In this document: piece by piece, positions 5,040 to 11,182 of the stretch
How positions within the stretch are numbered: the stretch's first letter is position 1
Layout: each line of letters opens with the position of its first letter
From: CFX5 sp964568485
GTDB lineage: Bacteria; Chloroflexota; Anaerolineae; Caldilineales; Caldilineaceae
Assembly: GCA_964568485.1 (NCBI GenBank)
Contig: CAZMRA010000166.1
Coordinates: 1 to 11,182, forward strand
Direction of reading: 5' to 3'
Length of the DNA: 11,182 bases
Made by a program: the position numbers and the translations under genes
Notes under the pieces: generated by a model
Databases searched by the model: none
Told to the model about the DNA's origin: nothing
The model's input: only the letters and a program-made list of their open reading frames with translations

Positions 5040-7333
5040 GCGTGATGCGCACTGCGTGGGGCCGCCTAGCTGCGCTACTCGTTGGCTTTCTGCTGATCGG
5101 CCTGTGGTACAGCTTGGTCGTGCCCCCTTTTGAAGCCCCCGATGAGCCCTTTCACTATGCCTTTGCCCGCCACTTGGCCGCTGGGAACGGCTTGCCCGTG
5201 CAAAATCCCGAAGTTGAAGCGCCCTGGGAACAAGAAGGTAGCCAAGCGCCGCTCTATTATTGGCTAGTGGGCCGACTGACTGCGGCCATCGACCAAGCGG
5301 ATTTTGAGCAGATCGGTGTGCACAACCCGCGCGCCAACATTGGTGATCCGCTCTTTCCCGGCAACAAAAACTTTATGCTCTACAGCAGCGTTGATTGGCC
5401 GCTGGTCGGGGCGAATCTGGCCTTGCATGTGGGGCGTTGGTTCTCGCTCTTTCTCGGTCTGGTGACGCTGCTCTGCACCTATTTCACCGCTCGCCTCGCC
5501 TTTGCCGAGCAACCAGCCCTGGCTTGGATCACTACGCTATTCGTGGCGGCCATCCCACAATTTGGCTTTATCAGCGCGGCACTCACCAACGACACCCTAA
5601 TCATCGCTGTCAGCGCGGCGACCCTCGCTTGGTTGGCTTATTTGCTCCATTGGCACTTTGGCAATCAGCAACCGATTCCGCTGTGGCATTGGTTGGTGCT
5701 GGGCAGCTTGCTGGGCATCGCGGCGCTCAGCAAGTTGCAAGGCCTGGGTCTCTTTCTCCTGAGCGCCTGCGTAGGAGTTGGCTTGGCCTGGCGACGCCAC
5801 GATTGGCGGCTGCTGGTGCGGGCCTTCTTGCCCGTGGCGCTGCCAGCCCTGCTGATCGCTGGCTGGTGGTATTGGCGCAACCTCTCGCTTTATGGCGATT
5901 GGTCGGGGTTGGGCCACTTGCTCGCCAACAATGGCCGCCGTGAAGATCCGCTGACTCTGAGCGGGTTTTGGCGCGAATTCCGCGGGCTGCGCTATTCGTT
6001 TTGGGGCTTGTTTGGTTGGTTCAACCTGCTCTTGCCGCAGTGGATCTACAACCTGTTGGACGGGATCACCCTGGTCGCAGTGGTGGGTTTGGGGATGCGC
6101 GCCCGCAAATGGTTGAGCCTACATACCCTGCGTCAACTCACACCCGCCCAAGCGATCCGTTGGATGTTGGCCCTCTGGGCGCTGCTCTCCTTCGCCCTGC
6201 TGATCTATTGGACGCTGCGCGCCACCGGCAGCCAAGGGCGCTTGCTCTTCCCCGGCATCGGCGCGTTGATTGCCTTGCTGGTGCTGGGGCTGGAGGTGTG
6301 GATTCGGCGCTTGCCAAGCCGCTGGCAGCCACTGGCCTGGAGCGTCCTGCCGCTGTTGCTGCTGGGCTCCTCGCTCTATGCGCTGCTGAGTCTGCTGCCT
6401 GCCAGTTATCGAGCGCCCGCGCCCGTCGCGGCCATGCCGGCCACGGCTCACCCGGTGGATGTCATCTACGGCACGAGTGACCAGATCCGTTTGCTGGGGC
6501 TGGAATTGCCCGATCAACGCTACACCGTCGGCGACGTGATCCCGCTCACGCTCTATCTGCAAAGTGAGCGGCCGGTCCAAGCCGATTATCAATTGTTTGT
6601 TCAGCTCCTGGACGAGAACCGAGTCGAGATTGCCAATTTGACCTCGCACCCAGGGTGGGGACGCAACCCGACCAGCTTGTGGCAGCCGGGCGCAATTTAT
6701 GCCGACACCTATCCGCTGCTGATCACCGGACCAGTGGACGAGTGGGCGCCGGTCTTGGCCCAGCTCTACATTGGCTTTGTGGATCCGCGCACCGAGACCA
6801 GTGGCCGCTTCCCCATTCCCGCACAAACCGCGAGCGGCGAGCCGTTGGACCCGCCGTTTCTGGGTCAAGTGGCGGTTAGTCCGCATCAGCAAGCGACCTT
6901 AATGGATGCGGCTGAAGTCAGCGCCAGCTTTGGCGGGGTGATTGCCTTGAGCAGTTACACGGTGTCCCAAGTGGAGCCACTGCAAGCAGGTCAACCGCTG
7001 ACGCTGACCCTGCAATGGGATGCGTTGGGCACACCCGCCACCGAGTACACGGCCTTTGTCCATGTACGTCAGAACGGCTCGACTGTGATGGGGTTTGATC
7101 AAGCCCCGGCGGGGCAACGTTTTCCCACGCACTACTGGCGCGCGGGTGATCGGATCCTGCAACAGGTTCCACTTGTGTTGCCTACTGATCTGGCCGCGGG
7201 TGAGTATGATGTGTGGGTGGGCTTGTATGAGACTGCCAGCCAAGGCACTTTGCGCTTGCCCATCACCGGCCCCGGGGGCTTGGGCACTGGTGATGGCGAA
7301 GTTTTGATTGGCAAGCTAGCCGTGAGCGAGTAA
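5036..7333 (+). CDS. DUF2142/GT39-like membrane protein with two C-terminal beta-sandwich modules
   Basis: A 765-residue membrane protein. One N-terminal helix (9-30) leads to the motif APDEPFHY with Asp36/Glu37, the hallmark of DUF2142 and related polyprenyl-phosphate sugar transferases. QAPLYYWLVG (70-79) is the usual second element. Around ten membrane segments extend to about residue 458. The remainder is extracytoplasmic and contains two similar beta-sandwich domains, about 476-595 (IRLLGLEL ... IPLTLYLQ) and 630-760 (IALSSYTV ... LTLTLQWD ... TAFVHVRQNG). Both share the pattern of a GxxL-strand, a long TLxLxW/Q strand and a later P-TxxW-PG/AG turn. The start is GTG at 5036, overlapping the previous stop by 4 bases, with AGGTGA about 6 nt upstream; ATG 5045 is an alternative. 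It ends just before an assembly gap, and no terminator is visible. Most likely the partner of the preceding glycosyltransferase; its own catalytic activity is probable but unproven. Confidence 0.85.
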   Translation: MSVMRTAWGRLAALLVGFLLIGLWYSLVVPPFEAPDEPFHYAFARHLAAGNGLPVQNPEVEAPWEQEGSQAPLYYWLVGRLTAAIDQADFEQIGVHNPRANIGDPLFPGNKNFMLYSSVDWPLVGANLALHVGRWFSLFLGLVTLLCTYFTARLAFAEQPALAWITTLFVAAIPQFGFISAALTNDTLIIAVSAATLAWLAYLLHWHFGNQQPIPLWHWLVLGSLLGIAALSKLQGLGLFLLSACVGVGLAWRRHDWRLLVRAFLPVALPALLIAGWWYWRNLSLYGDWSGLGHLLANNGRREDPLTLSGFWREFRGLRYSFWGLFGWFNLLLPQWIYNLLDGITLVAVVGLGMRARKWLSLHTLRQLTPAQAIRWMLALWALLSFALLIYWTLRATGSQGRLLFPGIGALIALLVLGLEVWIRRLPSRWQPLAWSVLPLLLLGSSLYALLSLLPASYRAPAPVAAMPATAHPVDVIYGTSDQIRLLGLELPDQRYTVGDVIPLTLYLQSERPVQADYQLFVQLLDENRVEIANLTSHPGWGRNPTSLWQPGAIYADTYPLLITGPVDEWAPVLAQLYIGFVDPRTETSGRFPIPAQTASGEPLDPPFLGQVAVSPHQQATLMDAAEVSASFGGVIALSSYTVSQVEPLQAGQPLTLTLQWDALGTPATEYTAFVHVRQNGSTVMGFDQAPAGQRFPTHYWRAGDRILQQVPLVLPTDLAAGEYDVWVGLYETASQGTLRLPITGPGGLGTGDGEVLIGKLAVSE

Positions 7334-8146
7334 GANNNNNNNNNNGACAATCACCGAGCTGCGCACTTGGCGGATCAGCTCTACGAACTCGGTGGGCAGG
7401 ATCAGCGTGCCGGTGGACAATTCACCCAGTTGCCGGGTGAGCGTCGCCGGGCTGCCGCCCTGAATGAGCTGGGCAGAGATGTTGCGTTGCGCCAGTTGCG
7501 CTTGCAACCAGCCCAAACGCTCGGCGGATGGTGAAGCCCCCGAGCGCGGGATCAGGATCTGCAAGATTTGGTCGGTACGCTGGGCCAAGCGAAGGGCAAA
7601 ATCCAATGCTCGGTCCCCACTCGGCGACGCGTGATCGATTAGCGTAAAGGCGGACAACGGCGTGTCGCTCTGGCCCAAGACCAGCACCGGCCGAGCTGAG
7701 CGGCGAATTACCACCTCGCTCACCGATCCGACGGTGTCCCCACGAGAGTGCCCCTTTGACCCCAAACTCAGCAACTGTGCTTGTTCCGCCGCGGATAACA
7801 ACTCCTCCGCAACGCGCCCGCGGGTGACGCGGAATGACCAAGGCAATTGCAGCGGCTCGGCGATACTTGCGATCAGCTGTTGCAAGGAGCGGGCGACTCC
7901 CCGAAACTCGCGCTCGATCGCACCACTATCTAAGCGCCGGGCAGTGGCTGAAAAGAGCCCCACTTCTTGACTAAAGGGGAGGTTGCACAAGCGCAGTAGG
8001 TTATCATCCTCGATAAACAAGCCCTCAAGTTCAGCCTGGAGTTGTAACGCCAATTGCGCCGCAGCACGGAGCGTCGCCCGGCTATTTGCTGAGGCGTCCA
8101 GGGCTACGACCACTCGTTCCCGCCGACTTTCGGATTGCTGGTTCAT
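7316..8146 (-). CDS. Universal stress protein with two UspA domains (3' end in gap)
   Basis: A tandem UspA-type protein, cytoplasmic, of the family that binds ATP or acts in stress adaptation. 267 residues are readable before the gap. Domain 1 (about 11-154) starts with VVVALDASANS (Asp17) and has a glycine loop GSKGHSRGDTVGS at 129-141, then RPVLVL. The loop has seven residues between its second glycine and the final G-S, against nine in the usual G-x2-G-x9-G(S/T), so ATP binding is uncertain. Domain 2 (about 161-267) keeps the fold pattern but has no glycine loop and ends in VRSSVIV. ATG 8146 is chosen over ATG 8152 because AAGGTGG lies 7 nt from the former and only 1 nt from the latter. 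If the gap is exactly ten bases the frame stops at 7316, overlapping the opposite gene; the real stop may instead be inside the gap. Confidence 0.85.
   Translation of the reverse strand: MNQQSESRRERVVVALDASANSRATLRAAAQLALQLQAELEGLFIEDDNLLRLCNLPFSQEVGLFSATARRLDSGAIEREFRGVARSLQQLIASIAEPLQLPWSFRVTRGRVAEELLSAAEQAQLLSLGSKGHSRGDTVGSVSEVVIRRSARPVLVLGQSDTPLSAFTLIDHASPSGDRALDFALRLAQRTDQILQILIPRSGASPSAERLGWLQAQLAQRNISAQLIQGGSPATLTRQLGELSTGTLILPTEFVELIRQVRSSVIVXXXXLLAHG
7336..7345. other. Assembly gap (10 N) at the convergent ends of two genes
   Basis: Ten N between the stop of the membrane protein (7333) and the 3' end of the universal stress protein on the other strand. The real stop of the stress protein, and any shared bidirectional terminator, would lie here. 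Confidence 0.95.
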
Positions 8147-8153
8147 GTGCATA

Positions 8154-8160
8154 CCACCTT
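8154..8160 (-). promoter_or_regulatory. Shine-Dalgarno of the universal stress protein gene
   Basis: Minus-strand AAGGTGG, 7 nt before ATG 8146 but only 1 nt before ATG 8152. It therefore selects the shorter start. Confidence 0.7.
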
Positions 8161-8174
8161 TATGACTACAACTT

Positions 8175-8180
8175 ACTATA
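8175..8180 (-). promoter_or_regulatory. -10 box of the universal stress protein promoter
   Basis: Minus-strand TATAGT (5 of 6), predicting a start near 8168 and a leader of about 22 nt that contains the ribosome site. No good -35 is found at 17 nt (ATACGC), so the promoter probably depends on an activator or an alternative sigma factor. Confidence 0.5.
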
Positions 8181-8182
8181 CT

Positions 8183-8211
8183 GTGACCGGCCGGGGTGCG
8201 TATTCGGTCAC
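8183..8211. repeat. Inverted repeat GTGACCG-N15-CGGTCAC upstream of the stress gene -10
   Basis: Perfect 7-bp arms at 8183-8189 and 8205-8211, with centres 22 bases apart (about two helical turns). They cover the spacer and -35 region of the stress protein promoter. This looks like a binding site for a dimeric regulator. It could also form a hairpin after the Ldh gene, but there is no adjacent U-tract. Confidence 0.5.
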
Positions 8212-8258
8212 GGTTTACTCGTTCGGACTCAAAACCTACAATGTTGGCCGCTCATCCA

Positions 8259-9353
8259 TTACAACGGCAGCGGCACGCCAAACTTCTCGGACAGTTCCTG
8301 CAAATTGCTCAAAACCACGGCGCTGAGCGGAATCCCATCACGCAAGCGCTTGATCTCTGTCTCGTGTTCGATCTCCCCGGCGACGTAGATACGCTCTTGG
8401 CCGCTGGCTTTGGGGGCATCATGCAGCGCCCGGATCATAGCATCCATGCCGTGCTTGAACTCATCCACCGAACGGAACAGATCAATGCGGAACGCGGCGA
8501 AGAAGTGGCCATCCGTGTCCAATTTATAGCCATCATAGGCTGATGGATCATCCGGGGAGAGCTGTGCCCAGCCGCCGGCGAGGACATTGCACAAGACAGC
8601 CACCATCGCGGCCAGATTGTATCCTTTGTGTCCACCTTGTTCGCGTGTGCCACCGAGTGGATAGAGGAAACGCACTTTGCCAGGATCGGTAGTGGATTCG
8701 CCATTTTCATCCACACCCCAACCTAGGGGGATCGACTCGCCGTTGTCGTGCATCATGGCGATGCGGTTGAAGGGCACCGTCGAGGTGGACATATCTAGCA
8801 ACCATGGCGGTTCATCCTGGGTGGGGAAGCCGATGCTCAAGGGATTGGTCGAAAACATCGATTTGGCCCCAAAGGTAGGCATCACGCCATAATCGTGGTC
8901 GCGCGCATAGAAGCGGCCGGTCATCGAAATGCCGATCATATCTTCGCCCAGGGCCATAAAGGGATAATACCCGGCCGCGCCATAGTGATAGCTGTTTTGG
9001 ACCACCACCATGCCAATGCCACTTTGGCGAGCTTTTTCCATCGCCAAGCGCATGGCCCAGGGGCTTACCACAATTCCGAGTGCGCTATCGCCGTTGATCC
9101 GCGCCGAGACCGGCGACTCGCGTACGATCTTAAATTGTGGATTCAGGTTGATGAGTCCGCGTTCGATCTGGGTAAAATAGATCGGCTTCAAGTTGCGCAC
9201 GCCGTGTGTATCGACCCCGCGACGGCTGGCATAGAGCAAGACATTCGTTGCATCAAGTGCGTGTTCTGGTGGCAAGCCGACCTGTAAAAAGAGCTTTTCG
9301 ACGAACTTGTGCAGCGTTTCTGCGCCAATATACGCTTTGGCATGTTTTTCCAT
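8259..9353 (-). CDS. Ldh-family oxidoreductase (malate/L-lactate dehydrogenase type 2)
   Basis: A 364-residue NAD(P)-dependent 2-hydroxyacid oxidoreductase of the LDH2/MDG2 family, which is unrelated to classical Rossmann-fold malate and lactate dehydrogenases. Members act on malate, L-lactate, ureidoglycolate, sulfolactate or cyclic imino acids, so the substrate stays open. Family marks in order: SRRGVDTHGVRNL with His50, VVQNSYHYGAAGYYPF, STNPLSIGFPT, LLDMSTSTV, GWGVDENGESTTDP, and GGHKGYNLA near the C-terminal third. The length is normal and no residue of these motifs is lost. I start at ATG 9353; an in-frame TTG at 9362 is possible, but the only AGAGG lies 3 nt from the TTG and 12 nt from the ATG, so neither is ideal. 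A long leader with a terminator-like hairpin precedes it. No neighbouring transporter or pathway gene hints at the substrate. Confidence 0.93.
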   Translation of the reverse strand: MEKHAKAYIGAETLHKFVEKLFLQVGLPPEHALDATNVLLYASRRGVDTHGVRNLKPIYFTQIERGLINLNPQFKIVRESPVSARINGDSALGIVVSPWAMRLAMEKARQSGIGMVVVQNSYHYGAAGYYPFMALGEDMIGISMTGRFYARDHDYGVMPTFGAKSMFSTNPLSIGFPTQDEPPWLLDMSTSTVPFNRIAMMHDNGESIPLGWGVDENGESTTDPGKVRFLYPLGGTREQGGHKGYNLAAMVAVLCNVLAGGWAQLSPDDPSAYDGYKLDTDGHFFAAFRIDLFRSVDEFKHGMDAMIRALHDAPKASGQERIYVAGEIEHETEIKRLRDGIPLSAVVLSNLQELSEKFGVPLPL

Positions 9354-9391
9354 TGGGTTCAAACGCCTCTTCTATCTTAGAGCGGATGGGT

Positions 9392-9423
9392 AAAAATTCG
9401 TGAGCTCGGGCTTCCCACTCACG
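9392..9423 (-). terminator. Terminator-like hairpin in the Ldh leader
   Basis: On the minus strand CGTGAG pairs with CTCACG (9418-9423 with 9399-9404). An inner GGG-AAG-CCC stem lies between them, and AATTTTT follows (9398-9392). It lies 38 bases before the Ldh ATG and downstream of a perfect TATAAT, so it would either attenuate the gene or end a small RNA. Confidence 0.65.
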
Positions 9424-9506
9424 GCGATCATGACCGTCTAGCTCGCTTGCCTACAAAAGGCCAGCAAACGCGTTGGTATAACGGTCTCGGATTTCAGGGC
9501 AAATAC
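9392..9506 (-). ncRNA. Candidate structured leader (riboswitch-like) or small RNA
   Basis: From the predicted start near 9506 to the U-tract at 9392 is about 115 nt. On the minus strand GACCGT (9486-9481) pairs with ACGGTC (9437-9432) and encloses a hairpin of CGTTTGC (9470-9464) with GCAAGCG (9450-9444, one G-U). The terminator-like hairpin comes next. ACGG of the closing stem could instead pair with CCGT at the foot of the terminator, which would be a switch. I do not recognise a known riboswitch, T-box or 6S consensus. The arms were found by eye, without energy or covariation support. Confidence 0.45.
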
Positions 9507-9512
9507 GTTTTT

Positions 9513-9539
9513 ATTATAGCACAAGTACAACACTTCCAA
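9513..9539 (-). promoter_or_regulatory. Promoter of the Ldh leader RNA
   Basis: Minus-strand TATAAT (9518-9513) matches the consensus exactly. TTGGAA (9539-9534) is a fair -35 but the spacer is only 15 bases. It lies in a locally AT-rich patch between the kinase gene and the Ldh gene, in the right orientation. Confidence 0.6.
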
Positions 9540-9593
9540 CTGTTTTCGTGATTCGGCTAGGTTTTCGCAAGTGGCGGATGTCCGTTGTTAAAG

Positions 9594-10103
9594 TCACGAG
9601 CTCGTCAATCGCAAGATGGCCGCGATGACATGATCCATGGGCATATTCGTATCAATTTCAAGCTCGGCCACGCCTTGCAACAGCGGCTCCACACTTTGTT
9701 TTAAGGCAAGCACCCGCGCCGTTTCTGCTGGCTCTTTGCCATAATCGTTCGTCGTGCGCGTCTGCAACCGACCCACGATCACATAGACCGGTGCCGTCAG
9801 CAAAATCACATGGTCGAATTGAGGCAGAAATTTGCCCATATTGGCGGCGCAACCGCTGACAAAGAGCATCTCGTCTCCTGGATTTGCCAGCAATGCAGCG
9901 ATGCGATCTTCTCGCCAGACCCAATCCCGATCCGCCTCCACCGGAGAACCCGCCGCCTGCGCCAATTCCTCGGAAACCGCCACCCAGTGAGAGTACTCGT
10001 CACCATCGGCATCCACTGCGTGATACCCACGCTGCGCGAGCGCTTCCGTTACCGTAGACTTGCCAACGCCGGAGATACCTGTAATCAGAATCCGTTTCAT
10101 CAT
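9594..10103 (-). CDS. P-loop kinase-like NTPase (AAA/shikimate kinase-type fold)
   Basis: A 169-residue single-domain P-loop protein with the size and layout of small-molecule kinases (shikimate, gluconate or nucleoside monophosphate kinase-like). Walker A is GISGVGKS at 9-16, right after the first beta-strand RILIT. The FDHVILLTAP strand comes in the middle, and an arginine-containing segment GRLQTRTTNDYGKEP looks like the lid. The substrate cannot be named: shikimate-binding residues are not evident. The ATG at 10103 overlaps the stop of the upstream NUDIX gene (ATGA at 10100-10103), so translation is probably coupled; a second ATG follows at 10100. No clear terminator is seen between its stop and the promoter at 9539. 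Pairing with a NUDIX hydrolase suggests nucleotide or metabolite housekeeping, but that is inference. Confidence 0.85.
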   Translation of the reverse strand: MMKRILITGISGVGKSTVTEALAQRGYHAVDADGDEYSHWVAVSEELAQAAGSPVEADRDWVWREDRIAALLANPGDEMLFVSGCAANMGKFLPQFDHVILLTAPVYVIVGRLQTRTTNDYGKEPAETARVLALKQSVEPLLQGVAELEIDTNMPMDHVIAAILRLTSS

Positions 10104-10543
10104 TCATTCCCCAATAAAGTCAATGCTTCCAGCGCCAAAATGCGAACATTTTCCGGTATCGTGGCTGTTAAAATCTCGGAACGGCTATACCAGTGTAATT
10201 GATTCGACTCCCCCAATTGCGGATTCACCGCATCGCTCTCCGCTATTGCGTAGTAGACAAAATCAATATGCTGGTGATAGGGATTAATATTAAATAGCAG
10301 CACATGGACAGGCCTGACTAGCACACGCACGTCTGGGAAAACTGTCTGATCGGGATTGTAGAGCTGGATCGACAACCCTGTCTCCTCCCATACCTCACGC
10401 AGTGCTGTCTCCTCGGGCAACTCGTCGCGATCCATATGTCCACCGACTGGCAGTAAGCTGCCGAACTTCTTGTGTTGATGCAACAACACGCACGAACCAT
10501 GCACAATCAACACAGTGGCAGTAAAGTGCCTGGTAATTTCCAT
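10100..10543 (-). CDS. NUDIX hydrolase
   Basis: A 147-residue NUDIX-family pyrophosphohydrolase, acting on compounds with a nucleoside diphosphate linked to another group. The NUDIX box is complete at residues 35-57: G-HMDRD-E-LPEETAL-R-E-V-W-E-E-T-G-L, with the Mg-binding glutamates in REVWEE. N-terminal strands TATVLIVHGSCVLLHQH and a C-terminal helix give a normal core fold. The frame extends upstream to a GTG at 10621, but that would add 26 residues without a family match. ATG 10543 has AGGA 7 nt upstream and is preferred. Its stop overlaps the downstream kinase-like gene. Substrate unknown; the HMDRDE version of the box does not by itself identify MutT, ADP-ribose or diadenosine specificity. 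Confidence 0.92.
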   Translation of the reverse strand: MEITRHFTATVLIVHGSCVLLHQHKKFGSLLPVGGHMDRDELPEETALREVWEETGLSIQLYNPDQTVFPDVRVLVRPVHVLLFNINPYHQHIDFVYYAIAESDAVNPQLGESNQLHWYSRSEILTATIPENVRILALEALTLLGNE

Positions 10544-10550
10544 AGAACAA

Positions 10551-10554
10551 TCCT
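10551..10554 (-). promoter_or_regulatory. Ribosome binding site deciding the NUDIX start
   Basis: Minus-strand AGGA, 7 nt before ATG 10543. It supports the short start over the GTG at 10621. No convincing promoter was found in the roughly 100 bases up to the TRIC-like gene, so read-through from that gene is possible. Confidence 0.5.
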
Positions 10555-10641
10555 GATTTGTTTGAACGTTGCGGCGCAGCAGGCTTGTCTTCAGCACCAC
10601 CTGCCAACATTCCGCAATCACTGGGGCACAAGGGGGAGTGA

Positions 10642-11182
10642 TTACGGCAGCGAGAAGACCGGCAAGCTGAGCCCAAAGACGATGGCCGCGATCCGCGTTC
10701 CCACGACCACCAAGAAGCCGAGGGTAAATGCAGCAGCCGTCGGTACCTTCACCGCTCGCAATAGCAGATAGACCACAATGCCCACGACCGCGGCCGTGGC
10801 GTAAATATCCTGCCGCAAGATCAACGGGATCTTGTCCGACAAGAGATCCCGGATGACCCCACCGCCGGAGCCAGTGAGGGTGCCCATGAGAATCACCACC
10901 AGCGGTGGGAAATCAGCCTTTTCTGCGATTTGGGCTCCGGAGATGGCAAAGACGCCCAAGCCAATCGCGTCGGCAAAGAGGAGGGCATTCATGGGGATGG
11001 GTAAGAAGTGCACCCACACCAGGGTGATGGTGGTCGCTATGATGATGGTGTAAAGGGGACCCGAATCTTTGATCCAAAAGATGGGATGCCTGCCCAGCAA
11101 TAGATCGCGGATGGTGCCGCCCCCAACCGCGGTGACCGCAGCCAGCACCACGACGCCAAGGAGATCGAGCTGAATGGCGACT
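10642..11182 (-). CDS. TRIC/UPF0126-family membrane channel, N-terminus beyond window edge
   Basis: The C-terminal 180 codons of a trimeric intracellular cation (TRIC) family protein, formerly UPF0126. These are inner-membrane proteins built from two inverted three-helix repeats plus a seventh helix, reported as potassium channels or, for some members, linked to glycine transport. Both repeat signatures are present: TAVGGGTIRDLLLGRHPIFW and TGSGGGVIRDLLSDKIPL, each with the conserved GGG-x2-RD. The frame stays open to the window edge (VAIQLDLLGVV), so the true start lies outside; a GTG at 11151 would cut off a membrane helix and is not the start. It is on the same strand as the NUDIX and kinase genes, with about 98 bases between, and may be the head of that unit. 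Confidence 0.92.
   Translation of the reverse strand, partial: VAIQLDLLGVVVLAAVTAVGGGTIRDLLLGRHPIFWIKDSGPLYTIIIATTITLVWVHFLPIPMNALLFADAIGLGVFAISGAQIAEKADFPPLVVILMGTLTGSGGGVIRDLLSDKIPLILRQDIYATAAVVGIVVYLLLRAVKVPTAAAFTLGFLVVVGTRIAAIVFGLSLPVFSLP

Noticed and set aside
6119..6892. Long (257 codon) minus-strand frame opposite the second membrane protein
   Set aside because: Gln/Arg/Gly-rich antisense translation with no domain; the forward frame is continuous with clear membrane segments and modules.
8172..8180. Plus-strand TACTATACT-like -10 box
   Set aside because: No plus-strand gene follows; the same bases form the minus-strand TATAGT of the stress gene.
9392..9506. Assignment of the structured leader to tRNA, T-box, 6S or a named riboswitch
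   Set aside because: No acceptor or anticodon-arm arrangement, no T-box sequence and no recognised riboswitch core; only a generic structured RNA call is supportable.
9575..9584. Palindrome CGGATGTCCG after the kinase gene as terminator
   Set aside because: A 4-bp arm with a 2-base loop and no T-run is too weak.
1..11182. CRISPR array, insertion sequence, prophage or integrase
   Set aside because: No regularly spaced direct repeats, no transposase or integrase motifs and no terminal inverted repeats with duplications were seen.

Overview
The window looks like a chromosomal segment of a moderately GC-rich bacterium. A Chloroflexota (filamentous Chloroflexia-type) origin is my best guess, from the pair of very large polytopic glycosyltransferase-type proteins carrying C-terminal beta-sandwich modules and from the mix of DinB, M19 dipeptidase and Ldh-family genes. 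This is inference; there is no rRNA or tRNA to fix it. Most of the window is GC-rich, but the first ~490 bases are clearly AT-rich (about 27-43% GC in lines I counted), a sharp compositional boundary. Two runs of exactly ten N (1196-1205 and 7336-7345) mark assembly gaps.

Layout. 1-441 (minus): the first 147 codons of an AT-rich gene of unknown function that runs off the left edge. 504-1013 and 1073-1603 (minus): two tandem DinB-like four-helix-bundle proteins; the second is interrupted by a gap exactly at its metal-binding motif. 1604-1840: divergent intergenic region with a strong hairpin, a short orphan coding-like stretch, and a candidate promoter with inverted repeats. 1841-2920 (plus): complete M19 (renal-type) dipeptidase, followed by a clear intrinsic terminator whose U-tract runs into the promoter of the next unit. 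3012-5039 and 5036-7333 (plus): a translationally coupled pair of GT39/DUF2142-like membrane proteins, apparently starting leaderless. 7316-8146 (minus): double-domain universal stress protein meeting the glycosyltransferase operon tail-to-tail at the second gap. 8259-9353 (minus): Ldh-family (malate/L-lactate dehydrogenase type 2) oxidoreductase preceded by a long, structured leader with its own promoter and a terminator-like hairpin. 9594-10103 and 10100-10543 (minus): P-loop kinase-like protein and NUDIX hydrolase overlapping by ATGA. 10642-11182 (minus): TRIC/UPF0126 membrane channel running off the right edge.

How they fit together. The two membrane proteins probably act together in transferring sugars from lipid carriers outside the cytoplasm, with repeated beta-sandwich modules facing the cell wall. 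The NUDIX-kinase pair is one translational unit, probably nucleotide or metabolite housekeeping. The rest are single-gene units. The least explained signal is the structured RNA between 9392 and about 9506, which could be an attenuating leader of the Ldh gene or a stand-alone small RNA.
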